Origin: Fictibacillus macauensis ZFHKF-1
GTDB lineage: Bacteria; Bacillota; Bacilli; Bacillales; Fictibacillaceae
Reading direction: 5' to 3'
Length of the DNA stretch: 64,000 nucleotides
Assembly (NCBI RefSeq): GCF_000269865.1
Contig: NZ_AKKV01000019.1
Span: forward strand, 216,698-280,697
The notes under the pieces are model-generated. The model was not told the origin of the DNA, searched no databases, and saw only the letters and a list, made by a program, of their open reading frames with translations. Positions within the stretch are counted from its first letter, which is position 1. Each line of letters begins with the position of its first letter. Shown here piece after piece: positions 7,015-16,660 of the stretch. A program made the position numbers and the translations under genes.

Positions 7015-8550
7015 TTATTTTTCATGCTTATAAAACAACCGAGTCAGATAAAACGAACTAAGCTTTAAAATATAGTAAGAGCAGAAAAAGAAAGTGCAGG
7101 CTGCAAGAATAAGTAGTAATACGGGTGACGTAACATCATAGTGCGTAACGTGTAATAGCTGACAAAAACCTACTGTTAAACTACCAGCTAGCACAAAAAA
7201 TAAATAATCAAGCAGTTTTGGACGAAAGGATATTTCTTCTATAATCGTGTGGTAGTGCAAAAAAGAAAGCAAGACGCCACTAAAGTTCACAGCGATAATG
7301 ACCCCGTGAATGCCAAAGGATGTTTGTGTGGCTAACGAAATAATTAATACGATTGAAAGAAGATTAACCCAAATCGTATGTGAAAATACGTCGCGCGCCC
7401 GTCCTAATCCGAAAAGAATGGCTTGTAAGGGGGCTAGTAAATAGTGAAAAAGAATAAACGGAGCAAGCAACATGAGAAATTCACCAGCTTGCGGAGAATG
7501 ATAAAATAATTCAGTGAGCTCATCTGCGAAAAAATACATTAAAATGGAGCACGGAATGCCATACATAAACGTAATGGAAAAAGCTTGCTGAATGCGTTGA
7601 TGAAGTGCATAATTGTCTTGCTTCGCGCGCGCTTCTGCGATCGAGGGAACGAGTGCTACATACAACGAATGACCGATAAAGCCAGGAAAATAACCAATGG
7701 TCATGGCAAAGGCTGTAAGCATGCCATATTGTTTGGTAGCAACAGAAGCAGTAATGCCAGCAAAAATAAGGCTTTGTGTAATGATCATCGGATTAACGGC
7801 GGCGCTAAGTGCATTTAAAATCCGAACGCCCGTTGTTGGTAAGCTAACATGAAATAGTTTTTTTAGAATAACGCGCCGCTTAACGAGCGGTACCTCAACG
7901 CGTTCCTCAGAGAAGGAGTTTCCTTGTCGTTCCCCGAATAAGAAAGAGGCCGAGAAAAAGAGCAGCGAAACAAGCTCTCCAACCCCAATTCCGATGACAG
8001 CAGCGACAACCCGGAAAGCTAATGGCAAATGAGATAACCCTGTGAAAATATAAAAAATAAAGCTTAGTTGGGCTGTTTTTTCTAATAATTGCGCAATAGC
8101 GATCGGCTTCATTTTTTGTAAGCCGCTAAAGTAACCTTTCAAAATAGACGTTGTTCCGATGACGGGAACAATTGGAATTAAAGCAAGCAATGGATAGGCG
8201 AGTCGAACATCAACAGCGTGTAAGTGTACAAGCAAAAAGGTAATGCCAGCAGCGATCGTAGCAAGCAGCAGACTCAAGGCTAAAATGACGTGAAAAGAGA
8301 CGGTAACGATCCGAAGCCGCTGTTTATGACTGTGTGCCTCTTCCTCAGCGAGCACTTTTGAAAGTGCTGTGGGAAATTCTAGGGCGGCAATCGTTATTAA
8401 GAGCCCAGCAATCGGAAGCACCATCATATAGTAACCCATGCCTTCACTGCCAAGTGAGCGTGCTAATAAAATACTTACAACAAACTCGACAACCTTTGTA
8501 TACAGCATCGCAAATGATAATATTAATGTTCCTTTTAGAAATTTTCCCAT
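7015..8550 (-). CDS. SpoVB-like polysaccharide/lipid flippase of the MOP (MATE/MurJ) superfamily
   Basis: A 511-residue multispanning protein with the PST/MurJ-like layout of 12-14 hydrophobic segments. The N-terminus reads FLKGTLILSFAMLYTKVVEF, followed by ARSLGSEGMGYYMM, EFPTALSKVLAEE, and ISAPTI-type loops later. Length and the GSEGMGYYMM motif resemble stage V sporulation protein B and its paralogues rather than the longer YtgP. Such proteins flip lipid-linked precursors for cortex or cell-wall polymers; the actual substrate here is inferred only. It is flanked on both sides by DedA genes on the opposite strand. Confidence 0.82.
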   Translation of the reverse strand: MGKFLKGTLILSFAMLYTKVVEFVVSILLARSLGSEGMGYYMMVLPIAGLLITIAALEFPTALSKVLAEEEAHSHKQRLRIVTVSFHVILALSLLLATIAAGITFLLVHLHAVDVRLAYPLLALIPIVPVIGTTSILKGYFSGLQKMKPIAIAQLLEKTAQLSFIFYIFTGLSHLPLAFRVVAAVIGIGVGELVSLLFFSASFLFGERQGNSFSEERVEVPLVKRRVILKKLFHVSLPTTGVRILNALSAAVNPMIITQSLIFAGITASVATKQYGMLTAFAMTIGYFPGFIGHSLYVALVPSIAEARAKQDNYALHQRIQQAFSITFMYGIPCSILMYFFADELTELFYHSPQAGEFLMLLAPFILFHYLLAPLQAILFGLGRARDVFSHTIWVNLLSIVLIISLATQTSFGIHGVIIAVNFSGVLLSFLHYHTIIEEISFRPKLLDYLFFVLAGSLTVGFCQLLHVTHYDVTSPVLLLILAACTFFFCSYYILKLSSFYLTRLFYKHEK

Positions 8551-8655
8551 AGTTTCACCCTTATCGACTCCTTGTCTTCTACCAGTATATGAGGACAGGT
8601 TGGAAGTAGAAGAAGCAAATACAGAAGAAAAGTCAATGAGAAACGAGGCATAATT

Positions 8656-8683
8656 TTGTTAAATATTGATTAAATATTATAAA
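8656..8683 (+). promoter_or_regulatory. Possible sigma-A promoter of DedA copy 2
   Basis: TTGTTA (8656-8661) and TATAAA (8678-8683) with 16 bp between, about 75 bp before the DedA start, in an AT-rich divergent intergenic region. Confidence 0.4.
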
Positions 8684-8758
8684 AATATGTAAAAAAAGCA
8701 ATACAAATGAAAGTGTTTCCGTTAGAATGAAAGCATATTCTAAAATAGTTGGTGTTGT

Positions 8759-9376
8759 ATGGAAAACTTTGTATTAGATATGTTTAATCAGTATGGCTAT
8801 GTAGCCTTGTTCTTTTTATTGGCATTAGGAATCATTGGATTACCTGTGCCTGATGAATTTTTATTAACGTTCTCTGGTTATGTCGTTTACACAGGAGAAA
8901 TTTCCTTTACACTTACATTTTGTACGGCTTTTTTAGGAACGGCAACGGGAAGCACGATTAATTACTGGCTCGGACGTCGGTATGGTCTGCCACTCCTTTT
9001 AAAGTTCGGTCCGAAAATTCATATTTCAGCAAAGAAAATAGAATTAACGCAACGGTACTTTCAACGATTTGGTAAACCGCTGATTGCTTTTGGCTATTTC
9101 ATTCCTGGGGTGCGTCATTTAACCGCTTATTTTGCCGGAATGTCTGGTATTTCGTATCGAACGTTTGCCATGTATGCTTATGGAGGTGCGGTTTTTTGGG
9201 CGATGCTCTTTATTTCACTCGGTCGCATGGTCGGAGCGAACTGGTATTTAGTCACGAGCATCGTTCATAAAGTAAGCTTATGGGCGATTCCTGTTCTCGT
9301 TGTGATTGCAATTGGAGTAATTATCTACTATATAAAAGTAAAAAATAAAAAATCCTATAATATGATAAAAAATTAG
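8759..9376 (+). CDS. DedA family membrane protein (copy 2)
   Basis: A 205-residue paralogue of the protein at 6326-6919. It shares LALGIIGLPVPDEFLLTFSGY, the block RRYGLPLLLKFGPKIHIS and GYFIPGVRHLTAYFAGMSG, with an extra lysine-rich tail (KVKNKKSYNMIKN). It is expected to be an integral membrane lipid transporter such as an undecaprenyl phosphate flippase. The start ATG has only a weak upstream site (GTTGGTG), unlike copy 1. The two copies differ enough to be an old duplication or two separate DedA lineages. Confidence 0.9.
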   Translation: MENFVLDMFNQYGYVALFFLLALGIIGLPVPDEFLLTFSGYVVYTGEISFTLTFCTAFLGTATGSTINYWLGRRYGLPLLLKFGPKIHISAKKIELTQRYFQRFGKPLIAFGYFIPGVRHLTAYFAGMSGISYRTFAMYAYGGAVFWAMLFISLGRMVGANWYLVTSIVHKVSLWAIPVLVVIAIGVIIYYIKVKNKKSYNMIKN

Positions 9377-9424
9377 CGATTGTTGCCGAAATAGTGTACA
9401 AACATAGTAAAAGGAGTTTTTAGA

Positions 9425-10039
9425 ATGAAAGCAATCGATCCTACTACGTTATCAAGTAAAGACAACTATAAATTTTTAATTGGAAGTATCATTCCTCGTC
9501 CGATTGCATTTGTAACGACCATTACCGAAGAGGGTGTGGTTAATGCGGCGCCCTTTAGTTTTTTTAACATTGTAAGTGCATCGCCGCCACTTTTAGCTGT
9601 CTCGGTTCAGCGCGCAGGAGGAACACAAAAAGATACGGCTCGCAATGCTATTTCGCAACGTGAATTCGTTGTTCACATTTCTGCCGAACACTATGTAGAG
9701 GCGATTAATGAAACAGCGGCAGCTCTACCTCCTCATGAAAGTGAGGTAGCGCGCGCGGGGTTAACGACGGTACCGAGTACCGTTGTTAGCGTTCCGGGTA
9801 TTAAGGAAGCGAGCATTCGCATGGAATGTGTGTTAGAGCAAGCCCTGCCCCTCGGTGAGAGTGAAGATGGAGAGCCAGCCTGTGACTTGCTCATTGGTAA
9901 AGTTGTACACTATCATATTACTGAAGAACTATATAAGGACGGAAAAATTGATCCACATGCGCTGAAACCAGTAAGCCGCTTAGCAGGCAATGATTATGCT
10001 AAACTTGGAGAGATTTTCACCATTGAACGACCTAGCTAA
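9425..10039 (+). CDS. Flavin reductase family protein (FMN-binding split barrel)
   Basis: A 204-residue protein of the DIM6/NtaB or YwrF type. Visible features are the N-terminal NYKFLIGSIIPRPIAFVTT (flavin-binding PRP motif), NAAPFSFFNIVSASPPLLAVSV, KDTARNAISQREFVVHI, and the C-terminal KPVSRLAGNDYAKLGEIF. Members bind FMN and reduce it or act as flavoprotein oxidoreductases of uncertain substrate. Length is normal. The start ATG is behind AAAGGAG. It stands alone between DedA copy 2 and a strong terminator. Confidence 0.87.
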   Translation: MKAIDPTTLSSKDNYKFLIGSIIPRPIAFVTTITEEGVVNAAPFSFFNIVSASPPLLAVSVQRAGGTQKDTARNAISQREFVVHISAEHYVEAINETAAALPPHESEVARAGLTTVPSTVVSVPGIKEASIRMECVLEQALPLGESEDGEPACDLLIGKVVHYHITEELYKDGKIDPHALKPVSRLAGNDYAKLGEIFTIERPS

Positions 10040-10046
10040 TAGAGGA

Positions 10047-10083
10047 GCCCGTAAGAATAAGCACATTCTTACGGGTTTTTTCT
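10047..10083 (+). terminator. Terminator after the flavin reductase gene
   Basis: CCCGTAAGAA / TTCTTACGGG stem with an 8-nt loop and a T-run. Confidence 0.92.
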
Positions 10084-10200
10084 TTTCTATCTAAAAAACA
10101 AGTCGGTGTGTTCCGATACAGAGTAAGAAAGGATTTTAATGAAACATTTCATTATTTCAAATAAATGGATTAAAATAAAGAAGAAGGGGAGGTCGTTTTT

Positions 10201-12213
10201 TTGAAGCGTGTTGTGGTTGGTGGTTGTTTTTTGTTTGTGTTTCTTTTTTTAGTGAGTTGTAGTGAACGAAAAGAAGCAGAATCGACAATGGAACGATATC
10301 TATCGTATTGGCAAGACATGAAATTTGAAAAAATGTATTCTATGCTTGATGAGCGCAGTCAACAAAAAATATCACAAAAGGCTTTTGTACAGCGTTATCG
10401 TGTTATGTATAACGAAATGAAGGCGCATCATCTGAAGCTTACACCTATTATTCCGGATGAAGATCCAGCTGAAGACGAACAAGGATACACGGTGTATCGC
10501 TATTCTATGAAAATGAACGGTCTTGCAGGAGAATTTACATATAAGAATGACTTGAAAATCATTAAAGAAGAAGGAGAGGACGGAGAAGAGTGGCGGATGG
10601 CTTGGGATGAAGCACAGCTCTTACCGCAAATGCAAAAAGGTGATCGTGTCAAGGTAGAGGTGATGAAAGGAAGACGTGGAGAAATTAGAGATCGCAATGG
10701 AAATGCAATGGCTGTGAACGGAACAGCTGCGCAAGTTGGTGTGATTCCAAAGGAATTTTCTTCTTCACAACAGATGGAAGCTTTAGCGAAAACGCTGGGC
10801 ATGACAGTAAAAGATATTAACGCTGCTCTTCATGCACAATGGGTTCAACCTGACTTTTTTGTTCCGCTTAAAGTGCTGGCAGAACGAGATCAGGCGGTTA
10901 GAGAAGCAACTGCTATCAAGGGGGTCACAGTACGCTCCGTTGATACAAGAATCTATCCTTTTAAAGAGGTGGCGGCGCATCTCACGGGTTACGTTCAGCC
11001 TTTAACAGAAGCGGAACGAACGAAATTAGCGGACCAAGGCTATGAAGGAACAGATGTAATTGGACGAACAGGCTTAGAACGGATGTATGAAAAGCAATTA
11101 AAGGGAACAGATGGGGGAACGATTCGGCTCGTTGACAGTGCTGGTAACGAACGGAAAATGATCGCCAAAAAAGAGTCTGTGGACGGTAGCAGTGTTAACT
11201 TAACCATTGACATGTTCTTACAGCAATATTTGTATAAACAAATGGAAAACGATATGGGAACAGCGACAGCACTTCATCCGAAAAATGGTGAGGTCTTAGC
11301 GTTAATTAGCGCTCCAGCCTATGATCCTAATGATTTTGTGCGCGGTTTAGATCCCGAGAAGTATAAAGCGCTCCAAAAAAATCCAAAGAACATCTTGTAT
11401 AATCGCTTTGCTGCCACCTATGCTCCAGGATCCACTTTAAAGCCAATTACCGCGGCCATTGGGTTGGAAAAAAAGGCCTTTGATCCTCGCAAAGAAAAAA
11501 AGATTGACGGGAAAAAGTGGCAAAAGAAAAGCTGGGGAAGTAAGTACGTGACGCGGGTGGCTACGCCTTCAGCTGTTGATTTAAATACCGCCATGCTTTT
11601 TTCTGATAATATTTATTTTGCGCAACTGGCACTAGACATTGGAGCTGAAGAATTTGTGAAAGGCGCAACGTCTTTTGGATTCAATACGGCACTACCTTTT
11701 GAGGTTCCTTTATCAACCTCTTCGATAAAAAACAGTGATGTCCCTTCTGAAGAACTATTAGCGGATACAGGGTATGGGCAAGGACGGGTGCAATCGAACA
11801 TACTCCAATTAAGTTTGGCGTATACCGCATTTGTAAACGAGGGAAGCATTGTTAAACCGCAGCTTCTGTTGCAAAAAAAGCGACAACCAACTTACTGGAA
11901 AGAGAAAACAATCTCGAAGGAGACGGCGTCAACCGTTCGCCAAGCTCTCGTAAAAGTTGTAGAGCATCCAAAAGGAACAGCGCATCGGCCTGTTCTTGCT
12001 GATTTACCGCTGGCAGGAAAAACAGGCACAGCGGAATTGAAGTCACAAGCCGGTGAAAAAGGCAAGGAGAATGGTTGGTTTATCGCCTTTAATGAAAAGA
12101 AGCCAACCTTATTAATTGCCATGATGATTGAAAACGCCCAAAATAGAGGTGGAAGTCATTATGTTGTACCTAAAGTAAAAGATGCGTTTCATTTTTATTT
12201 AAAAGAAAAATAG
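10201..12213 (+). CDS. pbpC: Penicillin-binding protein 3-type transpeptidase with MecA-like N-terminal domain
   Basis: A 670-residue class B penicillin-binding protein that cross-links peptidoglycan outside the membrane. It starts at a TTG behind GAAGGGGAGG. A hydrophobic N-terminus ends in LVSC with Cys20, so it is probably a lipoprotein. The N-terminal part (about 25-140) looks like the NTF2-like MecA domain, followed by the dimerisation domain (RGEIRDRNG at about 160) and the transpeptidase domain with SxxK as STLK (Ser near 411), SxN as SDN (near 468) and KTGT (near 607). Domain order and length match B. subtilis PbpC and S. aureus PBP2a. It is flanked by terminators, hence monocistronic. 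Confidence 0.88.
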   Translation: MKRVVVGGCFLFVFLFLVSCSERKEAESTMERYLSYWQDMKFEKMYSMLDERSQQKISQKAFVQRYRVMYNEMKAHHLKLTPIIPDEDPAEDEQGYTVYRYSMKMNGLAGEFTYKNDLKIIKEEGEDGEEWRMAWDEAQLLPQMQKGDRVKVEVMKGRRGEIRDRNGNAMAVNGTAAQVGVIPKEFSSSQQMEALAKTLGMTVKDINAALHAQWVQPDFFVPLKVLAERDQAVREATAIKGVTVRSVDTRIYPFKEVAAHLTGYVQPLTEAERTKLADQGYEGTDVIGRTGLERMYEKQLKGTDGGTIRLVDSAGNERKMIAKKESVDGSSVNLTIDMFLQQYLYKQMENDMGTATALHPKNGEVLALISAPAYDPNDFVRGLDPEKYKALQKNPKNILYNRFAATYAPGSTLKPITAAIGLEKKAFDPRKEKKIDGKKWQKKSWGSKYVTRVATPSAVDLNTAMLFSDNIYFAQLALDIGAEEFVKGATSFGFNTALPFEVPLSTSSIKNSDVPSEELLADTGYGQGRVQSNILQLSLAYTAFVNEGSIVKPQLLLQKKRQPTYWKEKTISKETASTVRQALVKVVEHPKGTAHRPVLADLPLAGKTGTAELKSQAGEKGKENGWFIAFNEKKPTLLIAMMIENAQNRGGSHYVVPKVKDAFHFYLKEK

Positions 12214-12220
12214 CCAGACA

Positions 12221-12249
12221 ACCTCTTCTGAAAAAAGGGAGAGGTTTTT
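12221..12249 (+). terminator. Terminator after pbpC
   Basis: ACCTCT / AGAGGT stem and a five-T run directly after the stop codon. Confidence 0.7.
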
Positions 12250-12300
12250 CGCTTTTGAAATCGAACATAAAATAATGAACAAAGAAAAGGGGGGATAGCT

Positions 12301-13071
12301 ATGCAAACTCATCTTCTTTTTAATATGCAAATGGGTACACAAAAGCCGGAAAGTATTCGAAATACAGAAACAAAATGCCCCTTTTGTGAAGTGGAAAGTT
12401 TACGTAACATTATCGACCAAAAAGGGGAGATCATTTGGCTTGAAAATAAATATCCGGTGTTGTCTGATGCTTATCAAACGGTGCTCATTGAAACATCGGA
12501 ATGTTTTTCCGAGCTGTCAAACTATGAAAGCCATCATTTATATACTCTTCTATCCTTTGGCTTAGAGGCATGGGAATCGTTGTTACAGCAAAAAAAGTAT
12601 GCATCCGTGTTATTTTTCAAAAATCATGGTCCGTATTCAGGAGGAACGTTACGTCATCCACATATGCAAATTATCGGATTGAAGAAGGCAGACTATCGTG
12701 AGCATCTGGCTCCGTATCATTTTGAAGGGATAACGATTGCCGAAGAAGACGGAATTGTCCTGAATTTATCAACAAAACCGAAAATGGGCTTTTATGAATG
12801 GAATATCGTGATGAGCGATCGTTCCAAAGAAAAAGAACTAGCTCATTATATTCAGTTTACAGTTCGCTATTTATTAAATGGCTTCAATAAAAAATGCAAT
12901 AGCTATAATTTGTTTTTTTATCAATTAGACGGGGTAATTGCCGCCAAAATTATTCCCAGGTTTGCCACTTCTCCGCTATTTGTTGGCTATTCTTTACCTC
13001 AAGTTGCCAACAATATTGGGGAGATTGCCGAAGACATGAAAATGATTTTCCTTTCAAAAGATAAAAGATAA
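12301..13071 (+). CDS. DUF4931-type, GalT/HIT-like protein
   Basis: A 256-residue protein with an N-terminal CPFC pair (near residues 25-28), a middle strand VLFFKNHGPYSGGTLRHPHMQIIGL with an HPHMQ motif resembling the HxHxH/HPHxQ site of GalT and HIT nucleotidyl transferases, and a conserved C-terminal NLFFYQLDG. I associate this layout with DUF4931 proteins of Bacillus. A nucleotidyl-transfer or nucleotide-hydrolysis role is inferred from the motif only. The start ATG follows AAGGGGGGATAG. It sits alone between pbpC and the acyl-CoA ligase gene. Confidence 0.72.
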   Translation: MQTHLLFNMQMGTQKPESIRNTETKCPFCEVESLRNIIDQKGEIIWLENKYPVLSDAYQTVLIETSECFSELSNYESHHLYTLLSFGLEAWESLLQQKKYASVLFFKNHGPYSGGTLRHPHMQIIGLKKADYREHLAPYHFEGITIAEEDGIVLNLSTKPKMGFYEWNIVMSDRSKEKELAHYIQFTVRYLLNGFNKKCNSYNLFFYQLDGVIAAKIIPRFATSPLFVGYSLPQVANNIGEIAEDMKMIFLSKDKR

Positions 13072-13223
13072 ATAGGTTAAATTTAGCGTTATGAAAAAGA
13101 ATTTGCGAATTTTGACAAAAATAAAGGAAAAATGTTTAGAAATGTGGAATACAGTAGGTGCGGGGTTTATTGTTTTTTGCAGACGTTTCATAGGCGACTA
13201 TTTTAAGGAGGAGTTATAACACG

Positions 13224-14852
13224 ATGATGAACATTCCTTTTAGAGTGACAGCGATGATGGAGCATGCAGAAATGTTTTTTCCAAAGAAAACGGTGATTAG
13301 CCGAACCGCCTCTGGTGTTCAAACACTAACCTATCGAGAAATCGGCCAACGTACGAGAAGATTAAGCAGTGCATTGAAGAAATTAGGGGTGCAAAAAGGC
13401 GACAAGATTGGAACGCTTGCCTGGAATCATCATCGTCATCTTGAAGCGTATTTCGGTATTCCTGGGGCAGAAGCGGTGCTTCATACGATTAACTTCCGAC
13501 TCTCACCAGAACATGTGGCCTATATTATTAATCATGCCGAAGATCAAGTGTTGATGATTGATCAAGATATTTTACCGCTTGTTGAAGGGTTGAAAGACCA
13601 CTTACCAGGTGTTAAAGCGTTCATTCTTATGACGGATGAAAAGGAATTGCCAGTATCATCTCTTTCGCCACTGTATCACTATGAAGCGTTACTTGCTGAA
13701 GGTGATCCGACGTTTGCTTTTAATCGTGACATTGATGAAAACGATCCGGTTGGTATGTGTTATACGTCAGCAACTACAGGTAATCCAAAAGGGGTAATGT
13801 ATTCCAATCGTGGAATAGCACTTCATAGTCTTGCATTGGGACACGTTGATGGTGGTAGTGTTTCTGAATCTGATATTTGTATGCCAGTTGTGCCGATGTT
13901 CCATGTGAATGCGTGGGGGCTGCCATTTGCTGGTGTATGGTTTGGAACGACGCTTGTCTTACCAGGACCGCAGTTTACACCGAAAATTTTAGCGGAGATG
14001 ATTGAAACGTATCGCGTGACAATTTCCGGTGGTGTCCCAACCATCTGGCTCGGTCTATTGAAAGAGCTTGAGGAAAACACGTATGATATGTCCAGTTTGC
14101 GCTTCTTATTATGTGGAGGTGCCGCCGCGCCTAAAGGCATGATTCGAGCGTTTGAACAAAAGCATAACATTCCTTTTGCCCATGCGTATGGTATGACAGA
14201 AACGAGTCCACTTGTGATGATTACGCGGATCAAAAGCTACCAACAAGATTTAGACGATGAAGCAAAACTCGATATTAGAGCGAAGCAAGGGTATGTCATT
14301 CCTGGCGTAGAAATGAAAGTTCAAGGCGCAAATGGAGACATCCAGTGGGACAACCAAGAAATGGGCGAACTACTGTTGCGTTCGAATTGGGTAGCTGATT
14401 CGTATTATAAGCAAGAGGATCAAAGTGCCTTTGCCGATGGGTGGTTGCATACGGGGGATGTTGTAACGGTTGATGAAGAAGGCGTTGTGAAAATTGTCGA
14501 TCGAACGAAAGACTTAATTAAAAGCGGAGGCGAGTGGATTTCTTCTGTTGATATTGAAAACGCTCTCATATCTCATCCTGAAGTATATGAAGCCGCTGTT
14601 GTGGCCATGCCGCATCCAAAGTGGACGGAGCGACCTATTGCTTGTGTTGTATTAAAAGATGCCTCGAAAAGCACTGTAACAAAAGAGGAAATTCTTGAGT
14701 TTTTAGCACCGCAATTTGCAAAATTCTGGCTTCCTGATGATGTGTTATTTATGGAAGAAATTCCGAAAACATCAGTTGGAAAATTTTTAAAACGAGCACT
14801 TCGAGATCAAGTAAAAACGTATTACGATCAAATGGAACCAACGCAATCATAA
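13224..14852 (+). CDS. Fatty acid-CoA ligase (AMP-forming, medium/long chain)
   Basis: A 542-residue ANL-superfamily enzyme activating a fatty acid to acyl-CoA through an acyl-adenylate. Motifs in order: [18 protein letters not shown] (residues about 179-196, P-loop), [40 protein letters not shown], the hinge [17 protein letters not shown] and the catalytic lysine region [13 protein letters not shown]. The MFHVNAWG form is typical of AlkK-like and Bacillus long-chain ligases. The start ATGATG follows AAGGAGGAG. It is monocistronic. It could feed the FadN/FadA/FadE pathway further along; no FadR box was seen in its upstream region. Confidence 0.9.
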   Translation: MMNIPFRVTAMMEHAEMFFPKKTVISRTASGVQTLTYREIGQRTRRLSSALKKLGVQKGDKIGTLAWNHHRHLEAYFGIPGAEAVLHTINFRLSPEHVAYIINHAEDQVLMIDQDILPLVEGLKDHLPGVKAFILMTDEKELPVSSLSPLYHYEALLAEGDPTFAFNRDIDENDPVGMCYTSATTGNPKGVMYSNRGIALHSLALGHVDGGSVSESDICMPVVPMFHVNAWGLPFAGVWFGTTLVLPGPQFTPKILAEMIETYRVTISGGVPTIWLGLLKELEENTYDMSSLRFLLCGGAAAPKGMIRAFEQKHNIPFAHAYGMTETSPLVMITRIKSYQQDLDDEAKLDIRAKQGYVIPGVEMKVQGANGDIQWDNQEMGELLLRSNWVADSYYKQEDQSAFADGWLHTGDVVTVDEEGVVKIVDRTKDLIKSGGEWISSVDIENALISHPEVYEAAVVAMPHPKWTERPIACVVLKDASKSTVTKEEILEFLAPQFAKFWLPDDVLFMEEIPKTSVGKFLKRALRDQVKTYYDQMEPTQS

Positions 14853-14860
14853 AAAGCATA

Positions 14861-14900
14861 AAAAAACGCTGTCCCTGGGCGGGTGACAGCGTTTTTTTTT
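14861..14900. terminator. Bidirectional terminator after the acyl-CoA ligase
   Basis: AAAAAACGCTGTC / GACAGCGTTTTTT stem with a short GC-rich loop; serves the ligase gene and the convergent exported-protein gene. Confidence 0.93.
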
Positions 14901-14904
14901 ATGC

Positions 14905-15726
14905 TTATTTTAATGCAACGTCAGTCACTTGCCACGGTGCGGTAGCTTTTGCTTTTTCCACCGTAACGCTGTACGTGTTTTTAATCTGTCCGCCATGCTG
15001 TGGATACAGAACAGTTTTCACATCATAGGTGGCTGTTAAATCACTTTGAACACTATGCTTCTTTTTCACTACTTCATAGCGAAAGCCAGCAAGTTGTTTG
15101 CCAAGAGGTAACACAGAGATTTTTTGTGTTACAACTGGTGCTGCAAGATCAGGATCTCCCTCTTTTATGGAGGCGAATAACATCGTAATCACTTCTTCAG
15201 GAGAGGCTTTCCGTGCATAAGCGAAAAGCGATCCACCGGCTTTTCTAATCATTAGCTGATGCGAAGGATCTTCATGCTTAGATTTATGGGTTGTACTTTG
15301 GGAGAAGTGAATGCAAAAGTGACCGGGAAAACCATTTTGTAGTGCACCTTGCCCATGTGGCATACCGTTCATAGAAGCAGCGAGCCAGCGTTCATTCTTT
15401 TGAATTAAAATGGCGCGCCTTTTCCAGCTCCACTTCCCATCGTAGAGCTGTTTCATAATCTTCGTATCCCGAACGGTTAGCGGTTGCACGTCAGCGTGCG
15501 AGCTGCCAGCACGACGTTGAACATTGAAAGATAAACCTGTTTTCCAATCCGTTACGGTGAATTTACTTCCCCTAGGTAAGATCTCTTGGGCCTCCCGCCA
15601 AGGAAGAATGACCCCCTTGCTTGGCACGTTGCTCAAAGGGTATAAAATATCTTGCCCTGCATAGGATGAGGTAGGATCCATAAGCATAATAAGTAGTACT
15701 ATGCTCCCACTTAATAATCGTTTCAC
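14905..15726 (-). CDS. Exported protein with a FPGHFCIHF-type conserved domain, function unknown
   Basis: A 273-residue protein with a cleavable signal peptide (MKRLLSGSIVLLIMLMDPTS..., likely cut after SYA near residue 23). The central domain (about 40-165) has FTVTDWKTGLSFNVQRRAG, SSHADVQPLTVRDTKIMK, WSWKRRAILI, SMNGMPHGQGAL and FPGHFCIHF. This combination occurs in Firmicutes exported proteins, in some beside peptidoglycan-binding or amine-oxidase N-like domains. His, Asp and Cys are conserved-looking, so an envelope enzyme is possible, but no reaction is assigned. The C-terminal third is a separate beta-rich region. The gene is divergent from tgl. Confidence 0.72.
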   Translation of the reverse strand: MKRLLSGSIVLLIMLMDPTSSYAGQDILYPLSNVPSKGVILPWREAQEILPRGSKFTVTDWKTGLSFNVQRRAGSSHADVQPLTVRDTKIMKQLYDGKWSWKRRAILIQKNERWLAASMNGMPHGQGALQNGFPGHFCIHFSQSTTHKSKHEDPSHQLMIRKAGGSLFAYARKASPEEVITMLFASIKEGDPDLAAPVVTQKISVLPLGKQLAGFRYEVVKKKHSVQSDLTATYDVKTVLYPQHGGQIKNTYSVTVEKAKATAPWQVTDVALK

Positions 15727-15858
15727 GATGCGAACGTCCCTTCCAATTTTTGATCTCTTTTACTATGCCTAACTTGATCAAAAATATGCTCTTATCACCG
15801 TTTGTATGGGTGCCCCATATTATAATGTACATCGTCTGGTTCAAGGGGGTTTCGTAGT

Positions 15859-16629
15859 GTGATTTATATTGGAGGAAAACCATTCACAACAGCTGAAGAA
15901 CTACCAAGTTATGCCCAAATGTCTGGGATGCAAAAAGAAATTGCCAAAAAAATATGGCAGAGCAATGAAACGTTTTTCTATGATCATAACCGTCAATTTC
16001 AGTTTGAAGTAATTTTGCGAAGTAACACTGTAACTGCCGCACTGGCACTAAAGAAATCTGGCGCTAATTTTGCTACGTTCCGTACAGCTAGCGCTAATAA
16101 AGACTACTGGATTGTTACAGGTTATGGGGGCTTACTCATGCGATCGGATGTCAATCCCTCGGACGCTGTTGCTGATATTTTCAATCATGGTAGTCAGTAT
16201 GGATTTGAATGTACAACATCGATGATGGTCATTCTTTATAAAGCCATTCTCGATACGATTGGTGTGCAGCGCTTTAATCAATTATTTCGTGGTTTATTGC
16301 TGTATAGTACCGAGCATGATGAAGATTTACAGTTAACAGCCGTTACACAAGGAGAGTCGATACCGGGGGATCTTCGGTATATTGCCAATCCGGATTTTCA
16401 TCCTTCAACGCCACAGTGGCAAGGAGAAAACATCATTATGTTAACGGATGGACAATTATTTGGTCACGGTGTCGGTTTAGGCACGTTACCTGAATTTATT
16501 GCCATCTTAAATCGTTTTCGCTATCCAGGAGCAGCCACATCTGCGTATTTGACAGCGCAAATTATTCGTCCGAATTTCCGAAGAATGGCAGAGTACGTTT
16601 CTCATCCAATTCGTCGTTTACTCGTATAA
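15859..16629 (+). CDS. tgl: Protein-glutamine gamma-glutamyltransferase (spore transglutaminase)
   Basis: A 256-residue transglutaminase matching B. subtilis Tgl in length and sequence blocks. It cross-links spore coat proteins through epsilon-(gamma-glutamyl)lysine bonds. The nucleophile is the cysteine of GFECTTSMMVILYKA (near residue 118), with SANKDYWIVTGYGG before it and the C-terminal GQLFGHGVGLGTLPEFI after it. A GTG start at 15859 follows AAGGGGGTT. It is expected to be expressed late in the mother cell; no convincing sigma-K promoter was picked out by eye. Confidence 0.92.
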   Translation: MIYIGGKPFTTAEELPSYAQMSGMQKEIAKKIWQSNETFFYDHNRQFQFEVILRSNTVTAALALKKSGANFATFRTASANKDYWIVTGYGGLLMRSDVNPSDAVADIFNHGSQYGFECTTSMMVILYKAILDTIGVQRFNQLFRGLLLYSTEHDEDLQLTAVTQGESIPGDLRYIANPDFHPSTPQWQGENIIMLTDGQLFGHGVGLGTLPEFIAILNRFRYPGAATSAYLTAQIIRPNFRRMAEYVSHPIRRLLV

Positions 16630-16660
16630 AAAAACCAGTTCTTAGTGAACTGGTTTCTTT
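16629..16660. terminator. Bidirectional terminator after tgl
   Basis: AAACCAGTTC / GAACTGGTTT stem with a 5-nt loop, A-run before and T-rich stretch after, between convergent genes. Confidence 0.85.
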
